Of a stretch of 64,000 nt of DNA, positions 63,613 to 64,000 are shown piece after piece. Source of the stretch: Castor canadensis (lineage: Eukaryota > Chordata > Mammalia > Rodentia > Castoridae); contig NC_133390.1 of assembly GCF_047511655.1 (NCBI RefSeq), positions 157,105,583 through 157,169,582 of the forward strand, in the 5' to 3' direction. Every line of letters starts with the position of its first letter. Within the stretch, counting starts at the first letter, position 1. The notes below the pieces were generated by a model. The model was given only the letters and a program-made list of their open reading frames with translations. It did no database searches and was not told the origin of the DNA. The translations under genes were made by a program, and so were the position numbers.

Positions 63613-63712
63613 ATGCTGCAGATCCTGTGTCTGACACTCTGTGGCCTGCTGATGGGCACCCGAGCTGACCCTGGGGCAGTGCTGCGGTTGGGCTTGGACA
63701 TCCTGAACTATG
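63613..63712 (+). CDS. BPIFB6: BPI fold-containing family B member 6, first coding exon (partial gene)
   Basis: Residues 1-33 plus one base: MLQILCLTLCGLLMGTRADP, then GAVLRLGLDILNY, ending at a GTGAGC donor. It matches human BPIFB6 MLRILCLALCSLLTGTRADP. Residues 1-18 form a signal-like hydrophobic segment. Human BPIFB6 (LPLUNC6) is an ER-resident BPI-fold protein that affects secretory-pathway traffic. The rest of the gene lies beyond the window. Its place after BPIFB2 on the same strand fits the conserved PLUNC cluster. The start is set by the human match and signal peptide. Confidence 0.92.
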
Positions 63713-63829
63713 GTGAGCTTGCAGGCCCAGGTGGGGGCCCGGAGGGGAGGGCGCAGGACAGATGGGAAGTAGTGACTGTTCGTGTCTACAGGCCTTGAAG
63801 ATCCTATGATCTGCAAATCAAACTTACAA

Positions 63830-63935
63830 GCAATGTGTTGTTATTATGCTCCCATTTTACAGAAAGGGAAAGTGAGGCCCAGAGAAAATGAAATGACTTT
63901 CCCAAGCTCCCCCAAATTAGCGGCAGAGCTGGAAA
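63830..63935. mobile_element. MIR fragment
   Basis: CTCCCATTTTACAGAAAGGG with GTGAGGCCCAGAGAAAATGA, a MIR core in BPIFB6 intron 1. Confidence 0.6.
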
Positions 63936-64000
63936 TTCTGTTCTCTTGGAGTCCCTTTTTGGCCCTGATGGCAGGGGTCACTGGCCATGTGTAGGGCTAT

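Overview
The window is mammalian nuclear DNA, most likely from a castorimorph rodent; beaver is my first guess and kangaroo rat second. The guess rests on the many composite SINEs that join a tRNA-Ala (ID-like) head to a B1/7SL-like body, and on two young copies of one rodent-type LINE-1 subfamily. Genes are widely spaced, have short exons with consensus GT-AG junctions, and lie among old MIR, LINE and DNA-transposon fragments. Human proteins mentioned for comparison are recalled from memory, not searched.

Layout. 1-1.3 kb holds antisense retrovirus-like LTR fossils at the window edge. 2.47-9.18 kb is a nearly full-length LINE-1 with a 13-bp target-site duplication; it no longer codes. 9.2-17.6 kb is intergenic and holds SINEs, a U6 pseudogene and an old LINE scrap. 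17.64-34.81 kb is SUN5 on the minus strand: 13 coding exons join in frame to 371 codons. Its introns hold a second, 5'-truncated LINE-1 (28.08-29.08 kb), an ancient LINE fragment, SINEs, and a roughly 175-bp inverted repeat that brackets exon 4. 34.8-39.0 kb is the head-to-head space between SUN5 and the next gene. 39.03-56.63 kb is BPIFB2 on the plus strand: 15 coding exons join in frame to 457 codons, followed by an ATTAAA poly(A) signal. 56.9-63.6 kb is intergenic, with a plausible TATA-bearing promoter and non-coding leader exon near 61.95 kb. 63.613 kb opens BPIFB6, and the window ends in its first coding intron.

The gene order SUN5 - BPIFB2 - BPIFB6 matches human 20q11.21 and mouse chromosome 2. 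SUN5 is a testis-specific inner-nuclear-membrane protein that anchors the sperm tail to the head. BPIFB2 and BPIFB6 open the BPI-fold (PLUNC) cluster of lipid-binding proteins. The neighbours share no obvious pathway; the adjacency is ordinary conserved synteny.

I see no sign of a novel multi-gene system. The items most worth a second look are structural: direct LINE-1 copies flanking eight SUN5 exons, the inverted repeat and duplicated 3' splice site around SUN5 exons 4-5, a SINE carrying a 34-nt copy of sequence from 1.4 kb away, a SINE almost touching the BPIFB2 start codon, and a short signal-peptide-like ORF near 2.1 kb.
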